The translations under genes were made by a program, and so were the position numbers. Shown here one piece after another: positions 39,410 to 43,958 of a stretch of 43,958 bases of DNA (position 1 is the stretch's first letter; the number at the start of each line of letters is the position of its first letter). The stretch comes from Clostridiaceae bacterium (lineage in GTDB: Bacteria > Bacillota > Clostridia > Acetivibrionales > DTU013): assembly GCA_012730015.1 (NCBI GenBank), contig JAAYBT010000214.1, positions 1-43,958 of the forward strand. The letters run 5' to 3'. The notes beneath the pieces were generated by a model that did not search any database, was not told the DNA's origin, and saw only the letters and a program-made list of their open reading frames with translations.

Positions 39410-40177
39410 ATGCCTAATTTGGATGACCTTAGACTTGCGGTCCTAATAGATGCTGAGAACGTGCCATATAAGAACATCAAGGGGATATTAGAGGAGGTCG
39501 CAAAATACGGGACACCCACAATCAAGAGAATCTACGCAGATTGGACAAGCTCTGCACTGTCTGGCTGGAAGAATGCGATGCTGGAAAATGCGATTACGCC
39601 CATCCAGCAGTATAGCTATACTTATGGTAAGAATTCATCAGACTCTGCCTTGATTATTGATGCAATGGATATTCTGTATACCGAAAAGGTTGATGGTTTC
39701 TGCATCATATCAAGTGACAGTGACTTTACAAGGTTGGCTACAAGGCTGCGTGAGTCGGGGATGAAGGTAATCGGCATTGGTGAGAGGAAGACGCCCAGTG
39801 CCTTTATCGTAGCATGTGATAGGTTTATATATATTGAGATCATAAACACGCACATTAAGGGCAAGGAGAATGGTAACGGCTCAGGAAAGGATGCTTCAAG
39901 TGCCCAGGATACAAAAACCGGCGCAGTTGAGATTAATGAAGAGCTAATCAGCTTGATTGCTACATCTATCAATGATGTCGCAGATGATAGTGGGTGGGCC
40001 TTCCTTGGAGAGGTGGGGAACTTGATTTCCAAAAAACAGCCTGATTTTGACTCGAGAAACTATGGGTTTTCAAAGCTAACCCTTCTTATAAACAGTCTTG
40101 ACCGCTTTGAGGTTCAACAAAGAAAGACCAGCAATCGCAATATAAAGCATATTTTTGTAAGGAATAAGCACGCTTAA
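39410..40177 (+). CDS. NYN domain protein with C-terminal OST-HTH/LOTUS-like domain
   Basis: LAVLIDAENVPYKNIKGILEEVAKYGTPTIKRIYADW; SSDSDFTRLATRLRESGMKVIGIGERKTPSAF; C-terminal winged-helix-like region. Confidence 0.88.
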   Translation: MPNLDDLRLAVLIDAENVPYKNIKGILEEVAKYGTPTIKRIYADWTSSALSGWKNAMLENAITPIQQYSYTYGKNSSDSALIIDAMDILYTEKVDGFCIISSDSDFTRLATRLRESGMKVIGIGERKTPSAFIVACDRFIYIEIINTHIKGKENGNGSGKDASSAQDTKTGAVEINEELISLIATSINDVADDSGWAFLGEVGNLISKKQPDFDSRNYGFSKLTLLINSLDRFEVQQRKTSNRNIKHIFVRNKHA

Positions 40178-40239
40178 TAATATGAGCAGGCTTAGTTAAG
40201 AAATGGCAGTCCGGGTAGCATTTTCACGGTGGTGTATAT

Positions 40240-43200
40240 ATGGGACTTAGAATAGTGTATGGACGCGCAGGAAGCGGTAAATCGACCTTTTGCCTGCAGG
40301 AAATGAAGCTAAGGCTGGCATCTGGTGACAGACGACCTTTAGTGTTGATTGTCCCAGAGCAGTTTTCGCTTCAGGCTGAAAAGAGTCTTGCCAAAGTGTC
40401 CGGTTCATCGGGAGTATCGGTTGCTGAGGTTCTTAGCTTCAGAAGACTTGCATATAGAGTTTTCAGCGAGGTGGGGGGTATTGCCCGCCGCCATCTTAAT
40501 GCGGCAGGAAAGAGTATGCTGCTTTTTCGGATTATGGACAGTCTGGGGACCAAATTGAAGGTTTTTTCTAAAACAGCCCTCAAAAAGGGGTTAACACAAA
40601 CCTTATCCGATGCAATCACTGAGTTTAAGCGTTATGATATTTCCCCGGAGCAATTGATTGAGGCGACAGATAAATTACAGGAGGGTCTTGCTCTAAAGGA
40701 CAAGCTCGCTGATTTGTCATTGATTTATGCACGTTTCGAAGAATTGCTCCATCAAAATTATATGGATGCAGACGATGATTTAGTAGAGCTGTGCAACAAG
40801 CTGGATCAATCGAGGCAATTTGATGGTGCCGAAATATGGATAGATGAATTTTCCGGCTTCACGCCTCAGGAGTATAAGGTGATAGGCAAGCTCTTGAAAA
40901 AAGTGTCACGGGTAACGATTTCCCTTTGCACGGACTGTCTCTCATACGAACCTGGTGATGGTAGCCCGATGGTTTTTGAACCAGTGAGGAAAACAGCCAT
41001 TAAACTTTTGCGACTGGCCGCCGAGGAAGGGGTGGATGTAGAGAGCACCGTAAAGCTAGGCGGCGCATCCCTTGTCTCTCCTCGATTTTCAGACTCTGAA
41101 GAGCTTTGCCATCTGGAGAGGAACTTCTATAAATATCCCTATCAAAAGCTTGTGAGAAAATCAGGAGATGTCTGCATTTGGACATCGGCAAATCTGCATG
41201 GGGAAGTGGAGGATGCTGCCCGGGATATTATCAGGCTTTGCAGGGAGCAGGGCTTTCGCTACAGGGATATCGCCGTGACTATGAGAAATCCGGACAGCTA
41301 CAGCGGCATTGTAAAGAATATTTTTACTCGGTTTGGTATTCCCTTCTTTTTAGACGGAAAACGAGATATAGATGGTCACCCGCTGATTACATTCATATTG
41401 TCCGCACTTGATATCTTCTCGAACAATTGGTCCTATGAGTCTGTCTTCAGATACGCAAAAACAGGGTTCACAGGCATAGACACAAAAGAGCTGGACTTGC
41501 TGGAGAATTATGTGCTGGCAAATGGAATCAGGGGAAATGTTTGGCGTCGGCAGGATGATTGGGATTACCCGGTCGAGTATTCGGGTGAGTATTCAGGTGA
41601 GTATTCAGGCACAGCTGGGGAAGCTTCACAGCAGGAGATTGAGCTTCTCGCCAGGATTAATATATCCAGAAGGGCCCTGGCTGAGCCTCTTGAAGCCTTT
41701 AGAAATAAAACCAGAGGCGGCGTGAAGGCAATTGAATTTTGCACAGCTTTATTCGATTTGCTTTGTGAGGCCGGCGTTGATAAAAGAATTGAAGGCATGT
41801 CTCAGATGTTTATTTCTCAGGGCAAGCTGGATAAGGCAGATGAGTACCGTCAGGTATGGAATATCGTGATGGATGTCTTTTCACAAATCGTTGAGGTGCT
41901 TGGAGAAGAGACAATCGGAACGGAGCGCTTCTGTGAAATATTGTCAGCCGGATTCGCGGGACACAAGATGAAGATGATTCCACCGGCTCTTGACCAGGTG
42001 CTTGTAGGAAGTATTGAAAGGGCAAGGAGCCACGACGTTAAGGCAATGTATATTCTCGGCGTGAATGAGGGCGTTCTGCCTGGAACCGGAGGTAGCGAGG
42101 GCGTTTTGTCGCAGATGGATCGCGACAGCCTTGAGACGGTTGGGTTGGAGCTTGCGGGTAACTCTGCAAGCCGCTGTCTTGAGGAGAGATTCATGGTATA
42201 TATGGCCCTGGCGACACCGACGAGATATTTATGGCTCAGTTATCCTGCAGCTGATAGAGATGGCAGGGCTCTGAGGCCTTCGCGTATTCTTTCGGAAATA
42301 CGGAGGATTCTGCCTTGCGTCATGCAGAAGAGCTCAGTTGCAGGAACACTAGCAAATGAGATCCCTGAACCGGCTGCGCCGGAGCCCACCTTTGATGAGT
42401 TAGTCGCTCAGCTGCGTCGGCGTTATGATGGTGAGGCTGTGCATGACGAATGGAGGACTATTTTCAAATGGTTCGCCGGTCAGGAGGAGTGGAAGGATAA
42501 GTGCGACAGCATTATTGAAGGCTTAAGCTATACAAATCAGTCGCAAAGTCTCACGGGGGACAGAACTTCCAGACTTTATGGCAAGCCTGTATTTACGAGC
42601 ATTTCCCGGATGGAGACTTACTCATCCTGTCCCTTTTCATTCTATGTAAAGTATGGACTTAAGGCAAAGGAAAGAAGGATATTCGGCTTTGAATCTGTGG
42701 ATGCGGGAACCTTTATGCACAATATTATTGACGAATTTTCCCATGAGCTGGTTAAAAAAGATATTGGTTGGAAGGATCTGGATAGAGAATTGTGTGCTAA
42801 CCAGGTATCAAGGCTGGTTGATAAGCAGTTGACTGCGCAGGGAGGCAGAATTCTTAGCAGTAGCAAGCGCTACCTATATCTTTCGGGCAGGCTGAAGAAG
42901 ACAGTAGTGAAAGCGCTAATGCTTATTAGCAGGCACATTGGGATGGGCGATTTCAAGCCCTCCGGCTACGAGGTTGAGTTCGGGGAAAATGGCAGATACC
43001 CGCCTATAGAAATAGAGCTGCCCTCAGGCGAATGCATAAAAATGACGGGCAGGATAGATAGAATCGACTCTCTGAAAAGTGAGGATGGGACCTATCTGAG
43101 AATCATTGATTACAAGTCAGGCAACAGAGCATTGAAGCTGGGGGATGTTTATTATGGGCTGCAGCTGCAGCTTGTGACATATCTGGATGCCGTGCTGGGA

Positions 43201-43958
43201 ATTGAGAACAGGGAAGCGGACGAAGACGGGGCGATGGATGGAGGCAGCGAAACATATGCTTGCGAGAAAGGCTTTGGAAGCGAGAATGGAGGCAGAGTAG
43301 CAGGTGTGGGCGGCGAGGACGCAGCGTATGCAACAGGCAATGATGGTGCGATGCACGAAAGCTGTTTGGAGGATAAAGGTGTTGAAGGAGTTGGCATTAG
43401 AGGTGAGGACTCAGCTAGTGTGGGAAAGGCGGATGGAAGCAGCAAGGTGCTGCCGGCAGGAGTGCTTTATTTCAGGCTGAATGATCCGCTGATTCGCACT
43501 AGTCGGGGAACCACTAAGGAGGACATCGAGAAGGCCATCATGAAGGAATTGAGGATGAGAGGCCTTGTGCTGGCGGATGTGAAGCTGATAAAGGCCATGG
43601 ATAAGGAGTTGGAGGGCGATTCTCTGATTATACCGGCAAGAATAAATAAGGATGGGTCCCTTGGCAGGTCATCGGCTGCCACCAAGGAGCAGTTTAATAC
43701 TCTTCGCAGACATGTGAGGAAAATTCTCGCCGAGATCGGAAGCGGCATAATAGATGGGAGTGTTACCATCAGCCCATATAAAAGTAAGACTATGACTGCC
43801 TGCAAGTACTGTAGCTTTAGCCCTGTTTGTAAGTTCGATACATCTATCGCAGGAAATAGATACCGCATTTTGAACGATTATAAGGATGAGGAGCTATGGA
43901 GCCTTATGGGTGGACCGGCTCGCGAAGGAGATAAGCCCGGAGATAGTAGAGGAGGCAA
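40240..43958 (+). CDS. addB: ATP-dependent helicase/deoxyribonuclease subunit B AddB, 3'-truncated by the window end
   Basis: MGLRIVYGRAGSGKSTFCLQEMKLRL Walker A; nuclease RIIDYKSGNRALKL; C-terminal iron-sulfur CKYCSFSPVCKFD at 43801. No stop before the window end, so it is absent from the ORF track. Confidence 0.9.
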   Translation, partial: MGLRIVYGRAGSGKSTFCLQEMKLRLASGDRRPLVLIVPEQFSLQAEKSLAKVSGSSGVSVAEVLSFRRLAYRVFSEVGGIARRHLNAAGKSMLLFRIMDSLGTKLKVFSKTALKKGLTQTLSDAITEFKRYDISPEQLIEATDKLQEGLALKDKLADLSLIYARFEELLHQNYMDADDDLVELCNKLDQSRQFDGAEIWIDEFSGFTPQEYKVIGKLLKKVSRVTISLCTDCLSYEPGDGSPMVFEPVRKTAIKLLRLAAEEGVDVESTVKLGGASLVSPRFSDSEELCHLERNFYKYPYQKLVRKSGDVCIWTSANLHGEVEDAARDIIRLCREQGFRYRDIAVTMRNPDSYSGIVKNIFTRFGIPFFLDGKRDIDGHPLITFILSALDIFSNNWSYESVFRYAKTGFTGIDTKELDLLENYVLANGIRGNVWRRQDDWDYPVEYSGEYSGEYSGTAGEASQQEIELLARINISRRALAEPLEAFRNKTRGGVKAIEFCTALFDLLCEAGVDKRIEGMSQMFISQGKLDKADEYRQVWNIVMDVFSQIVEVLGEETIGTERFCEILSAGFAGHKMKMIPPALDQVLVGSIERARSHDVKAMYILGVNEGVLPGTGGSEGVLSQMDRDSLETVGLELAGNSASRCLEERFMVYMALATPTRYLWLSYPAADRDGRALRPSRILSEIRRILPCVMQKSSVAGTLANEIPEPAAPEPTFDELVAQLRRRYDGEAVHDEWRTIFKWFAGQEEWKDKCDSIIEGLSYTNQSQSLTGDRTSRLYGKPVFTSISRMETYSSCPFSFYVKYGLKAKERRIFGFESVDAGTFMHNIIDEFSHELVKKDIGWKDLDRELCANQVSRLVDKQLTAQGGRILSSSKRYLYLSGRLKKTVVKALMLISRHIGMGDFKPSGYEVEFGENGRYPPIEIELPSGECIKMTGRIDRIDSLKSEDGTYLRIIDYKSGNRALKLGDVYYGLQLQLVTYLDAVLGIENREADEDGAMDGGSETYACEKGFGSENGGRVAGVGGEDAAYATGNDGAMHESCLEDKGVEGVGIRGEDSASVGKADGSSKVLPAGVLYFRLNDPLIRTSRGTTKEDIEKAIMKELRMRGLVLADVKLIKAMDKELEGDSLIIPARINKDGSLGRSSAATKEQFNTLRRHVRKILAEIGSGIIDGSVTISPYKSKTMTACKYCSFSPVCKFDTSIAGNRYRILNDYKDEELWSLMGGPAREGDKPGDSRGG

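Noticed and set aside
42552-42580. GGGGGACAGAACTTCCAGACTTT in addB resembling the glgD palindromes
   Set aside because: No matching right arm, encodes normal AddB residues in frame; similarity limited to the GGGGACAG core.
43103-43445. Overlapping minus-strand ORFs in the addB insertion region
   Set aside because: Produced by low-complexity GC-rich sequence; the plus-strand frame is continuous with AddB motifs on both sides.
1-43958. CRISPR arrays, toxin-antitoxin pairs, restriction systems, prophage genes
   Set aside because: No regularly spaced repeats, cas genes, methylase/nuclease pairs or phage structural genes were seen.

Overview
The window looks like a chromosomal segment from a low-to-mid-GC clostridial Firmicute, inferred from gene content and order. 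No CRISPR array, prophage block or complete IS is visible. Most of it is core or housekeeping sequence: HPr-like protein, mtaB, ireB / aldo-keto reductase / ruvX / DUF1292, a PilZ protein, a DUF3048 lipoprotein, a GH42 beta-galactosidase, a cupin, a CrtI-like oxidoreductase plus flavin/2Fe-2S reductase pair, two tandem membrane MCPs, tRNA-Pro(CGG), an MFS transporter, pdxA, the TIGR03960/TIGR03936 pair, RNase G, the L21 leader-rplU-prp-rpmA-obgE-yhbY cluster, glgC-glgD, an accessory run of GNAT/HD/HAD/phosphatase/CPBP/NYN genes, and a 3'-truncated addB running off the window end. The most unusual material is in the intergenic DNA. There is a ~108-bp palindromic element with mutually exclusive pairings at the left edge and a partial copy at 9.1 kb. 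A 31-nt repeat occurs twice, and each copy is followed by a hairpin of different sequence. An inverted-repeat element next to tRNA-Pro has one arm that duplicates the tRNA 3' end. A three-branched RNA-like structure lies downstream of the GH42 gene. A tandem GGGGACAG...CTGTCCCC palindrome follows glgD. There are also low-complexity insertions inside AddB and RNase G. Family assignments come from motif recognition only; no searches were run.
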